DNA of 64,000 nt, taken from positions 310,001 to 374,000 of the forward strand of contig CASBWL010000433.1 of the NCBI GenBank assembly GCA_949130495.1, written 5' to 3'. How positions within the stretch are numbered: the stretch's first letter is position 1; the number at the start of each line of letters is the position of its first letter. The DNA comes from Sambucus nigra. Its lineage: Eukaryota; Streptophyta; Magnoliopsida; Dipsacales; Adoxaceae. This document shows positions 25,843 through 36,523 of this stretch, piece after piece. The notes beneath the pieces are model-generated. The model was given only the letters and a program-made list of their open reading frames with translations, ran no database searches and was not told the origin of the DNA. A program made the position numbers and the translations under genes.

Positions 25843-26020
25843 ATAGTGGATGTAGCCTAGTGGTTGGTAGTCTTAATTAAAGTTATAAGACTTGAAAGGT
25901 CATGGTTTTAGAACCCCTTGGGCTCCAAACTGGAAAGATCATTTTAAAGGCTTAAAAAATGAAACATCAAGAGTCAAACCCTTAACCTTCCACTACCATC
26001 AAATCTAATCTTTTTTTTTT
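25843..26020 (+). mobile_element. Candidate tRNA-derived SINE
   Basis: TAGCCTAGTGG (25853-25863) fits an RNA polymerase III A box. GGTTTTAGAACC (25904-25915) fits a B box (GGTTCGAnnCC) with changes. Their spacing of about 40 bases is right for a tRNA-type internal promoter. An oligo-T run at 26011-26020 could mark the 3' end. No target duplication was found, so this may be an old copy. Confidence 0.5.
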
Positions 26021-26159
26021 CAAAGTCTTCAAAAAATTATATAAAACCGTTTCATGAAGGGTAAGGGCTAGTAAGCATAAAGAGCATGTAGGAGAGAATT
26101 AAGATAGAAAATATCAAGAATCGGTAGAGTGATTGAAAATAGAGATTACTAATATTATG

Positions 26160-26283
26160 ATAGATTTAATGAGGATTATTTTAAAAGTAAAGAATAAATG
26201 AATTAAAAAGTATTTATTACCCTTCTTAAATACTTTTTAATTCATTTATTCTTTACTTTTAAAATAATCCTCATTAAATCTAT
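26160..26283. repeat. Perfect 57-bp inverted repeat (hairpin)
   Basis: Arms 26160-26216 and 26227-26283 are exact reverse complements, separated by the 10-base loop TTACCCTTCT. The loop plus the start of the right arm (TTACCCTTCTTAAA) recurs at 26327-26340. No transposase or target duplication is visible. Confidence 0.95.
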
Positions 26284-26460
26284 TGTATAATATAGATAAA
26301 AAGAAACCATATTCATTTGGGTCATTTTACCCTTCTTAAAGGGATTTCTGCATTTGTTTCTCAACTGCTCACATGGGTTTTCGAGTGTGTATAAAATACG
26401 CACACGGTAGAGAAATAAGAGGAGCTCTAACAGAGAGCAAGACCACCACCAGGGATAACC

Positions 26461-27197
26461 TAACTCTACATAGAAGGGCAACCATGTGTCGCACATGGTT
26501 TAAACATTTTCTTTCACTAGTATATGCGCCATCTGTGCTCTGCTTTACCACAATTTCTTAAACCTAATCGATTCACCCTACATAATATCATTGTTATTGT
26601 TTATAGCAGATGTTGTGCTTGCTTTCATGTGGTTTAGCTCTCAGAATTATCAAATGAGTCCTATTTTTCGTGAGGTTTTCTCGAAAAACCTTGCAAAAAT
26701 TATGAAGGATGAAAGAGATTATCCAGCCCTTGACGTGTTTATATGCAGGTGCGGCCCTGAGCATGTGCTAAGTGAGCGATCGCACAGGGCCTCCCGTTGA
26801 TCCATTTTTGTTACTTATATATTGAGGGCCCATTTTTTTTATATCAATACAGGTAAAAGGGGCCTATTTTACAATTTTTGCACGGGGACCTTGTCAATTT
26901 TTATCAATCTCAGGACCGGCCCTGTTTATATGCACGACTAATCCATATATGGAGCCTCCGATGGTGGTGGTTAGAACATATTTATCGGTGATGGCATATG
27001 ATTATGCAATGGGCAAGATGTCTATCTATGTATTGGACTATGGAGGTTTTCAGCTCACACTCTTTGCTTTTATGGAGGCCGATAGTTTGCAAGACACTGG
27101 CTATCATATTTCAAGAAGAATAAAATAGTCAAAAGTTGCCCTGAGGCGTATTTGGCTTCTAAGCCTAACTATTTCTCGGAGACTGATACTATTAAGG
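26461..27197 (+). pseudogene. Cellulose-synthase-like (CslG/CslE-type) gene, 5' fragment
   Basis: Csl proteins are Golgi glycosyltransferases of family GT2 that make cell-wall polysaccharides; the CslE/G group is plant-specific. The frame shows the N-terminal membrane segments (LLYHNFLNLI, then LFIADVVLAFMWF), the linker REVFSKNLAKIM, and PALDVFIC. After the MITE it continues EPPMVVVRT, LSVMAYDYA, SIYVLDYGG, LTLFAFMEAD, and in another frame NKIVKSCPEAYLASKPNY then FSETDTIK. The conserved DDG of this region reads DYG. A GTAACC donor follows at about 27198, so an intron is kept and this is a genomic fragment, not a retrocopy. At least two frameshifts (near 26505 and 27088), a TAA and a 179-bp MITE insertion disable it. 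No later exons are seen. The start codon is uncertain. Confidence 0.85.
26746..26924. mobile_element. hAT-type MITE inserted in the Csl exon
   Basis: Ends are CAGGTGCGGCCCTGAG (26746-26761) and the inverted CTCAGGACCGGCCCTG (26909-26924), flanked by the 8-bp duplication TTTATATG (26738-26745 and 26925-26932). The 8-bp duplication and CAGG...CCTG ends are hAT hallmarks. At 179 bp it has no transposase. The insert sits within the codons for DVFIC of the Csl fragment. Confidence 0.92.
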
Positions 27198-29486
27198 TAA
27201 CCATTTTTTTTAAAATTTATAATTAGGTCCCTCGCAAATAATTTTTAAGCACTTAAAGACAATTTACCATTAGGTTCACTTGTTATGCCACTAGTGTGGA
27301 CTTGTACAAGAAGAGAATTAGTGGACCTAAGTGGTTAAAATTTGTCAAAATTCTTTTAGTATTTAAAATTTGTTTGTGAGGAACCTAAGAGTATTTTCCC
27401 ACATTTTTTTGCGAGTTTTTGCAATTTTTCTCCAGATTACACTAATTTTGTATTATTATACTCCAACTAAGCCTTTCTTCTTTCTATTAATTTTACACAG
27501 AACAAAAATTGCACCATTTTTCTAGTACGGGTAATGATTCATGGAGTTAACATTGAGTAGTATCTATAATTCACATGAGATCCATTATAAATACCATTCA
27601 ACGTGTCTATCACACATCATCTGGGTTATAAAAAGGGTCCTTAAATTTATAGATTATACATTTTTAGGGTTTGAAATAATATGGATTATAAAAATAGGAT
27701 AACAAACATTTCATTTACAATTTTAGTCCCTATTTTCAAATAATTCACATGTTTATTGGTTAATACATTATTGTAGTGGGTCCACGCCAATGGTGTTAAT
27801 GTATGTTGTCACAAAAAATAGGGACTTAATGTCTAAATTAAAATTTTGTTGTCCTTTTTTCATAATATGTATTGCTATAAGTCCTAAATTTACAAAGTCC
27901 CTTAAATTTAATGGGTGTTAGTTGATATTTTTTGGGTTGCTGACATAAAACACTTAAAACATATAAATAATAAAGAGAAAGAGCCCGCTTATAATTTATA
28001 AGGCATATATATAATCATCCATAATTCTCTTATTTAGTTGAGTAATTTCATGTTAATTTACAAATGCGACACATTTTGTGCGCATCCGTATTGACTCGTG
28101 TTCAGATCCAACAGTAGTGAAACTCATACACAGATTCATGGGGGTACGACATGTAAGAGTTTTGCACCATTCAGTGTTGCATATCATAGTTGACTGATTC
28201 AGACTACTCACGTAGAGATATAATGAATGAATTGAGTTAGTTTATTATATAAATTTGATTTTAAAAGAACAATGATGAAATTATCAGCAATAAATTATAT
28301 GCAAAAGGGAGGAATAGATGTATCCAGTCTTATTTATAATTATTTATTTGCAATTAATCTTAAATTTTTATTTTTTAGTAATTGACCATGTCGTAAAAAT
28401 CATGAGACGCATATCATATTCTAATACATGAAAATAGTCAGGATTAAAGACGATGAAAAGGCTAATTGTAATTTATAAAGACATGTGAGCACTCTCATAT
28501 GAAACTAGCCTAAAATCTAATTAACTAAAAATATATCAATTTTAAATATTTTGATCCACTATGGTATAAATTCTTATAAATTAAAGACACGTCTCATTAC
28601 AGTGTATAGAAGCTCATGTAAAATTTTATTGTCAAAAGACTATCGAATCAAATTCTAAATTATTATCAAAAGACTATTGAATAATAATTCTAAATTATTA
28701 TCCATATAACGTGTGCCCACAAGCAGAATATCAATGATAGGATATTGAAAAAGGCTTAATTACTCTTTTATCACGACCTTCATCCTCTTTTTTATTTCAC
28801 CACTCAGAAAAGATTTTAAAATTAGAAATTATAGAAACATGTTTAAAATACATAAAAAAATCTAAATGATACAGCAAAAATATTTAAATATTTAGAAAAT
28901 TGCAGAAATCATGTCACGAAATTACCAAAAAATGGAAAAATATTATAAATATATGGAAATTAAAAAAAATTGAAAATTATGTGAAATTCTTGTCATAAAA
29001 AATTTCGTTCTAGATATTACAAAAACTTATAAAAATATTAAAATATACTAATATATATTGAAAATACTTATAAAAAATTTGGGAATGACAAAAAATATTT
29101 AAAAATTTTGGAATTTACAAAAAAAATTGTAAATTTATAAAATTATAGAAAATAAAACTTTAAAATATAGAAAATGTTAAAAAGGAAAAGACTGGAAAAG
29201 CTTTAAAAATAAAAAAATGACAAAAACTATTTAAAACAATTGTAAATATTCAAAATATTTATAAATTCTACAAATTACATGAAAATATAGGGAAAATATA
29301 AATTAAAGGGTAAACAATTTTAAACTTGAAATTAATGTAAAACGATTAGGAAATTAATGAATTGTATGATTTTTTAAACAATTCGACAATTAAAGGAAAC
29401 TTATTTAAAAAAACTAAAATTACTATAGAAATTTTGAAAATTAAGATAGGAAAAAATTACGAGAGAGAGGTGTTCAACCATGGTTG

Positions 29487-29490
<4 letters not shown>
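27198..29490. other. Non-coding stretch after the Csl fragment
   Basis: The first part would be intron of the broken Csl gene. I see no further Csl exon. 28750-29460 is extremely AT-rich (A-runs and TATT words) without a gene. Part of 28770-28800 resembles, in inverted orientation, 29690-29740 (TTTATTTC-rich words), which could mark an old insertion, but I could not define ends. Confidence 0.45.

Positions 29491-29543
<53 letters not shown>
29491..29543. repeat. (GA)n microsatellite
   Basis: About 53 bases of pure GA. Confidence 0.98.
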
Positions 29544-29546
<3 letters not shown>

Positions 29547-29777
29547 ATTTAGATGATAATAGACAAGAATATCCATTTAAAAAGTCATGTGAGAGTAACA
29601 TGCCTTTTTTGTCCATATATTTAACAAGGTCGGAGTTGTGGGGTTAGATGAAATCATTGTAGAAGTTCAAGGATTAAGTATCGAAAATAAAAATATGGGT
29701 GATGAAGTGAAAATCGAAATAAAGTTGAAGGCAAAAAGTGTGGCCTACCCTACAAAACTTGAACATTAGACATTACT

Positions 29778-29778
<1 letters not shown>

Positions 29779-29833
<55 letters not shown>

Positions 29834-29842
29834 TACACACAC
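29779..29842. repeat. (TC)n(AC)n compound microsatellite
   Basis: About 34 bases of CT followed by about 28 bases of AC with one interruption. Confidence 0.97.
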
Positions 29843-29949
29843 AATAATAATAATAAATCACAGGCACATTTATAAACTATATATGGTCATTTGAGATTAG
29901 ATCTACATTTATTTTGTTGTATATCATATTAAATCTACATTTATAAAGT

Positions 29950-31038
29950 TTACTTGAAATCTATCATTTTACTCAAATGCATCTGACTCTTTTAATCTAA
30001 CAACAAGACCACTAATATGCAAATAGAGTCTCAATACTAAGAGTAAAGTTTTTCTCACCTCAAATGGAGCTCCAACAATGGTAGGATGAAATGTCTGAAA
30101 ATATGTCAACATCCGACCTCCTAAGGTGGCCTCAAGGAGGTTAACTAGATTCACAAGCATGCTACATTAAATCTCCAAGCCAAACCTCCCTTCAAACTCC
30201 ATTAGTCTTCCACCTTAAACTTCTCCAAAAAAAAAAACCACTCCATAAATTAGTAGCTCTACTCAATAATGGAGGAAATGGGAGTATTGGAATTAATTAT
30301 GATGGAATATATCTAGAATATGCTGGAATAAGGTGGATACATGGTGGTGTAGGGCTCTTTATGATGTTTAGAGAGGGTGGTGGAGATCTCAAGATCTAGA
30401 GATCAGAGAAATCTGAAAATGGTTGCAGACCCACCCTCCCCCACTCTCCCTCTTCTTCCAAACCCTCAAATTATCCCAAACAAATACTTGTAAAAAAAAC
30501 CAACACCAAAATTCCTTTTTTGCCTAATATAGGCTCGCTAGAACTCGAAAAGTCATCAATATAACGGTCCAAAATGAGACAACACACAAGGGTAGATAAA
30601 ATATATTACTCTATGCAATCTCGTTCGAGCGAGAGTGGCCCCTCGTTCGAACGAGAATGGCCCCTCATTTTAACGAGAATGACTTCTCGTTAAAATGGGC
30701 CTTCAAATGACCTTCTAACAAGACTGACCTGTTATGCAGAAGGATCTCCTTTGATCATCGTTTGATCTTTGCTTCAATTGACATCGGACTCTAGTTCGAA
30801 CAACCTCTATTAGTTCAAAAGAAACAACAATCTCGTTCGAATGACCTTCAACTCGTCTGAACGATTTTTTTCCATTTTCTCCAAATGTTAACCCAAAAAC
30901 AACCAGTAGTTACCATTGAGGCCCAAAAGTAATCAAATACGGAAATCAAAGTCCATATTCTAGTGAACTGAATCCAAAATTCTCACCTATTCAAAATTTG
31001 TATAGGAAAGAAATAAAATATTGGGGGCGGGTACTACA
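29950..31038 (-). repeat. 3' LTR (at least its 5' part) of element B
   Basis: On the minus strand the LTR starts TGTAGTACCCGCCCC at 31038, right after a purine tract. It parallels the solo LTR at 15234-16408 over about 1.1 kb. Its palindrome cluster is TTCGAACGA type, with CCTATATTAGG about 90 bases downstream (30523-30533). The far (left) end of the LTR was not found. Confidence 0.6.
30624..30865 (-). promoter_or_regulatory. TCTCGTTCGAACGA palindrome cluster in a gypsy LTR
   Basis: Repeated words CTCGTTCGAACGAGAATGG, CTCGTTCGAGCGAGA, CTCGTTAAAATGG and later CTCGTTCGAATGACC alternate with short spacers such as TGGCCCCT. The same core recurs in the LTRs of the unrelated copia element C (49466-49706). 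Promoter function is inferred. Confidence 0.4.
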
Positions 31039-31040
31039 TT

Positions 31041-31051
31041 ATTCCCTCCTT
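31041..31051 (-). other. Polypurine tract of element B
   Basis: AAGGAGGGAAT on the minus strand lies just before the TG of the LTR start. The AAATTTCCT preceding it corresponds to the end of pol (DNFGDKIS in one frame). Confidence 0.75.
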
Positions 31052-34000
31052 AGGAAATTTTATCCCCGAAATTATCAACCCGTGAATCCTCAAGCTCATG
31101 GGGTTTACCAATTTCAATCATAAGTCATAGAAATCCTCTAATAATTAATCATCAAATTACTCGAATGCTAAGATAACATCATACGCTTATTTCACAGTGT
31201 TTTGTTGCCAAGGGTTCATCATGCGACACGACTTAATTCCCTACTACATGCTAACTATAAAGGTCACCTAACCGTCCTCGAGTCTCTACTTCTTGGTGAT
31301 AATGCTCAATCGAGTCCTAAGACTACCTTTGTTAATACCCAAAGCATACATTTTCCTTTATCGAGCAACTCTCCCTAGTGATCGACACTCACCCAAGTGT
31401 AAACCATAACATAATCAACAACGGATTCATCATTAAGGATTTTCTCAAACCTTAGGACTTACACACCTTTCTTTTTAAAAAAAATTGAATTGTTCTGACC
31501 ACATAACTTTGTTTAAATTTAGCACTAACTTCGTATTGCTAGTCGCTTGCATCAAAGGGTAACACGCCAATAAGTCTCAAAACTATGCATCTAACTAATA
31601 CCCTTACACATGATCCTCACGTGAATCTAATATCACTCTAGGTGTCTAACTAAGGAAGCACGTCGAGTATTACACAATCTACTCACCATGACAAACAACA
31701 CTTAGCTCTACGTCTCCTTGAGTTAAAATAACACTTCCTAAAGTACTTTGACTGATGGGATTTCCTTATTCCTAAGGCGTTTCACTTGGTGATCCAAAAT
31801 TTGAATAAGACGTACTTTAAATTCATGATTTTATTCGATAGAGATTCATTTCCATGTGATAGTATAAGAGGGATTAGAAATATACTGACGTAATTGGGAT
31901 ACATGAAATACATTGTGAATATTGGATAATTCCATAGGTAATTCTAATCGGTACACTATAAGGCCAATATAATTAGAAATTGTTTATTACTTCCCAATTC
32001 AATCTAACATACAGGCGAATGACAAGGTCTTCCATATAAATCTTCAAATGGGGCATTTTAATGCTTGCTTGATAACTATTGTTATAAGAAAATTCAATAA
32101 GGGGTAAATTTTCATTCCAATTGTCGGGCATATCTAACGCATAAGCTCATAGTATATCTTCTAATGTTTGAATTATACGTTCTGACTGTCCATCTGTTTA
32201 TGGGTTGAATGTGATACTGAAATGAAGTTTAGTACCCATTGTGGTTTGAAGTGTTTGCCAAATTTTTCCTACAAAACGGGAATCTCTGTCTGACACAATT
32301 GACAAAGGATTTTCATGTAATGGAATAATTTCTCAAATGTATAGCTTACTAAGTTTTTGAAATGAATCAGTGGTTTTCATTTGCAAAAAATGAGAAGATT
32401 TGGTAAATCGATCTACTATTACCCATATGTAATTATATCTTTGGGATGTACGAGGTATTCCAATGAAAAAATCCATGGTAATATGATCCCAATCCATATA
32501 AGAATTGGTAAGGGTTGAAGGAGTCCACTAGGGTTGCGGGTGTTCTATCTTTACTTGTTGACAAGTAAGACATTTGCTTATAAATTTCTCGATATCATTT
32601 CTCATATTTGGCCACCAATATTATTTCTTTAGGGCGTGGTACATTTTGGAGCTTCCAGGACGAATCATAAACTTAATATGATGGGATTCTTGTAATAATT
32701 CTTCTCGAAGAGGTAAATCATCAGGTACATACAATTTATTTCTAAATTGTAGACCAATTTCCTCATCATATGAGAAGTCGTGATTTTCATCCTGAAGGGA
32801 TTGCACAAAAGGTCTTGGGATTATTGAACTAAGACTTCTCTCTCAATTTTGGATATGCAATGATGTTGGAAAATTTTGAAAAAAGGGTATCAATTAAAGA
32901 TCATATTGCTTTATGGTAACAACAATATCATAAGAAATCAAAGTATGGAGTCTTCCTACTCGATTACGACTTAAAGTGTTGGTTACCACATTTCCTTTGC
33001 CTGGATGACAGTTTAATTTAAATAGATTATCTTCCAAAAATTCCATCCAACGTCGTTATCTTAAATTTAAGTCCTTTTGAGTAAAGATGTATTTCAAACT
33101 GTTATCATTAGAAAAGACCTAAAAAATTTCATCATAAAGGTAACAATGCCAAATTTTTAGAAAAAACTACATCCGCTAACTCAAGATCATGAAAAGGATA
33201 ATTATGTTAATTATTTTTGGTTTGTCGTCACCCATACTCTACAACTTTATCATCTTGCATTAACACACATCCTAACCCTTACAATGAGGTGTTAGTGTAT
33301 ACATCATAGCTACATTACTAGAAGGAATAGTGAGAATAAGAGCACCAGTTAAATTGTCCTTCAAAATTTGGAATGCTTGATTATATTCGTCAGTCTATAC
33401 AAATGGAACTTCCTTCCTAGTTAGCTTTAACATGGAAGATCGATGAGAGAAACTCCTTCCACAAAATGACGATAATATCCAGCTAATCCTAGAATTTTTT
33501 TTTATCTAAGTGATATTGGTAGGATTTTTCCATTCCGAAATGGCTAAAATTTTGTAGGGACTTGGATTCCGTTTTCTTAAATCACATGTCCTAGAAACGT
33601 TACTTCTTTCATCGAAAAATCACATTTTCTCTTTTTAGAATAAAATCAATGGTTTCGTAGAGTACCTAATACTATTTGTAGATGTTGGTCATTCTCTACT
33701 GGATTCTTGGAATAAAGAAGAATATCATCAATGAAAACGATAAAAAAATGGTCAAGAAAAAGTCTAATGATTTTATGCATAAGATCCATAAAGGTTGCGG
33801 GTGCATTGGTTAATCCAAAAAATATTATGATAAATTCAAAACATGCATAATGAGTTCGAAAAGAAGTTTTTGGAATATTTTCTTCTCTTAGTCACGGTTG
33901 ATGGTAACTAGATCGTATGTCTATTTTAGAAAAGATCCTTGCTCCTTGAAGTTGATCAAATAGATCTCCAATACGTGGTAGCGGATACTCATTCTTAATA

Positions 34001-34700
34001 GTCACTAAGTTCAATTTATAATTATCTATGCATAATCTAAAGCTTCAATCCTCTTTCGTAACAAATAATCTAGGAGCTCCCCAAGGAGATGAGCTAAGAC
34101 GAATAAAACCTTTTTCAAGAAGATCATTTAATTGCGTATGGAGTTCTCAAAGTTCTAAATGAGCCATTCAATACGAAGGTATCAAAATAGGAAAAGTATT
34201 AGATAAGGGGGTAATCCTAATAATTCTTTGGGGAAACCATCCTCGAATTGTTCCAAAATTCTTAGAATTAAAAAAAAGATTTGAATTCGGAAACTTGATG
34301 GTTTAGATGGGCCTGATCCTTGAAATACAAAGGAATAATTTCTTCATTTTGCAAATAAATTTTCTTAGCATTACAATTAATATAAGCATGATGTCTTGAC
34401 AGAACATCCATTTCGATAATAATATCAAAACCACTCTAAAATTATCAAGTTAACAAGGAATGTACCTAAACCAGGCTAAATTTTACCATTCTATAACCTT
34501 GTGTAGGTGTATTGATTTCCCCTGTTGGTAATTCAGTATCCAATGGAACAGTTAAAGATATAGGTAGTAATTGTTATAATTTAGCAAGTCTAAGACTCAT
34601 AAAGGAATGTTTTGAACCTGAATCAAATAAAATAGGTTCAAGTAGATGATGAAAAAGTATCGTACCTTCTATCACGTCATGGGAGTTTCATGTAGGTAAT
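31052..34700 (-). pseudogene. Element B pol: Ty3/gypsy chromovirus-like, decayed
   Basis: Minus-strand domains in gypsy order. Protease is near 34500-34690 (FDSGSKHSF; later DIIIEMDVLSRHHA). RT is near 33450-34150 ([13 protein letters not shown], then FIDDILLYSKN with the catalytic Asp pair). RNase H is eroded. The integrase zinc finger is at 32560-32806, with a 61-codon open stretch (NKLYVPDDLPLREELLQE, HHIKFMIRPGSSKMYH, then CLTCQQVK). The integrase core has MDWDHITMDF, VSDRDSRFVG and a downstream Glu (SERIIQTLED). Many stops and shifts are present. Protein order (integrase last), the initiator-Met primer site and the LTR style fit the Tekay/Del chromoviruses. A chromodomain could not be recognised. 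Confidence 0.85.
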
Positions 34701-35710
34701 ATCGCATAATTATTTCCCTAATTCGAGACTTACACAATTTTCTTAGCAAGATTTGGCTTACGTTGGTTTTGGATAAGATGAGGATTTGGATTTCGTGAGG
34801 GATTATCTAATTGATGACTAATTGGAAAATATCATAATTTAGGACACTATGGCCTAATATGTCATAGTTCTCGACATTCATTACAACAAATCCATGAACA
34901 TGTAGTGTTATGGAGAAGCTAGGAAGCTTATCCACTTTAATTTGGATAAGGTTGAGGTCGAGATTGAGGGGATCCTAATAATATGATTATTTCTTATAAC
35001 GGGGGGGGGGGGGGGGGGGGGGGGAAATATCGTACCACGATGGAAGAATTTTATTCCACAATCTCTGCAATGTCGATAAGTAGAGAATACTTGCGAATTT
35101 GTAAAGGACCAACAACATTCTTGATCCATGAATGGAGTCCTCTTTCAAACTGATTGCATTTATTTATCTCAGTATCCACATAATGAATGGCCTAACATGA
35201 TAATTTGGTAAATTTGGCTTTATACTGGGCAATGGACAGGTTTGCTTTTGATAATTTTAAGAAATCTACAGTTCGTTGATCTCGTTCAGCCTTGGGAAAC
35301 TACTTTTTGAAGAAGATTGCTTCAAATTTCTCGCAAGTAAAATTAATAACATTATGGTTACGTGATATCGCTTGCCGCCAGAAATCAGCTTCACCTTCAA
35401 ACATATAAGTCGCTAGAAGTACTCGGAGATGAAAAAATATATTAACTCTATTTAGAATTTTCACAATCTAACGCATCTATTTCTCATCTTCACCGGCACC
35501 TGGCGTTCTAAGGAATGACGGGGATCGTTGTCTTAAAAATTCCTTAAGGGTATTCATCCTACGAATTTCTCCTAAAATTTCCTCCAGAGCAGAGCAAGGA
35601 ATTTTTTGTTGTTGGGCTAAAGATGTTAATTTCTGAAGACATCGCATAATTCATTCAGTGTGAGTCTGTTTAGTTTGAGTTTCAGTGGAGGGAATTCGAG
35701 TACTAACCAT
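34701..35710 (-). pseudogene. Element B gag, decayed
   Basis: Starts at Met (35708-35710, MVSTRIPST). Capsid-like words follow: EGEADFWRQA, CEKFEAIFF, FPKAERDQR, ANLSIAQYKAKFTKLS and FERGLHSWI, the standard Retrotrans_gag pattern. A run of 24 G on the plus strand (35001-35024) puts a proline run in the frame before the nucleocapsid. A CxxCNEC zinc-knuckle remnant is near 34870. Stops interrupt the frame. Confidence 0.75.
35001..35024. repeat. Homopolymer of 24 G
   Basis: An uninterrupted G run within the gag remnant of element B. It may be slippage, or an assembly artefact in length. Confidence 0.9.
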
Positions 35711-35917
35711 CCTAACATATAATAGAACAATCACAATAACAAATAGGAACATAACACAAGAATGTGTCACAAGCCTACTATATTATACAAGATAGAGTTC
35801 TATGACACAATAAAGTTATATATCACATTTCTTACTCTACATTAGCTAAAAGTTAGTCAACCTTCTAAATATGAGTAGGACACACTATGTGCAATACGTT
35901 TTGTATGTTATATAACA

Positions 35918-36271
35918 TTAGGAAAGATGATTTTCTTTTGAATTTTTATTTTCCTCAGTGAGAACAATAACATCATTTTCTAAAAAGTCAGAATTTGGAA
36001 TATTAAAGTGATCATCAGATTTTTTTGGATTGTCATCTATTGAATCACTGGGGTCGGAAGATAAAACAGCTATCAGTTCACCATTAGAGGTAGAAAATGG
36101 GTACGTCGGTGGAGTCGATGGTACATATATTAAAGAAATATTTATGGGCTCGTGGAGTATTAATGGAACATTAACATAATCAGTTACTTTCCTCATCACT
36201 TGTACATCGCCCAAAACTCGATTGGTCAATACTAGTCGCTTTATACCGCTACTGGAACACTGAATCTTCAT
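35918..36271 (-). CDS. Unknown 117-codon ORF between primer site and gag of element B
   Basis: Open from MKIQCSSSGI to a stop, with a middle rich in Pro/Thr/Ser (YVPSTPPTYPFS) and an acidic, Asn-rich C-terminus (SDDHFNIPNS). It lies in the leader between the PBS and gag, on the element's sense strand. It is open while the neighbouring gag and pol are full of stops. I recognise no domain; it may be a leader ORF or chance. Confidence 0.3.
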   Translation of the reverse strand: MKIQCSSSGIKRLVLTNRVLGDVQVMRKVTDYVNVPLILHEPINISLIYVPSTPPTYPFSTSNGELIAVLSSDPSDSIDDNPKKSDDHFNIPNSDFLENDVIVLTEENKNSKENHLS

Positions 36272-36508
36272 CTACTGCGCATATCATTTCTCTGATCCTT
36301 GCCAGTTCTTCCTCTCTGACTGTATTCTCCCAACGGTTGGTTGGTAAAATATCCACATTAATTAGAAATTAATCTGACGTACCCATGTTGTAAAACGAAA
36401 ATACCACGTAATAGTAATTAAGATGTTACAAAAAGATAAAATAACTAATATCTTATAAGCTTTTCTAATATAGAATGATAACCCGGTGATATGTTAAATT
36501 TAAAACAT

Positions 36509-36521
36509 TCTCTGATACCGA
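36509..36521 (-). other. Primer binding site of element B
   Basis: CGGTATCAGAGA on the minus strand, three bases after the LTR end. It is the initiator-Met site TGGTATCAGAGC with two changed bases. Confidence 0.8.
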
Positions 36522-36523
36522 AT

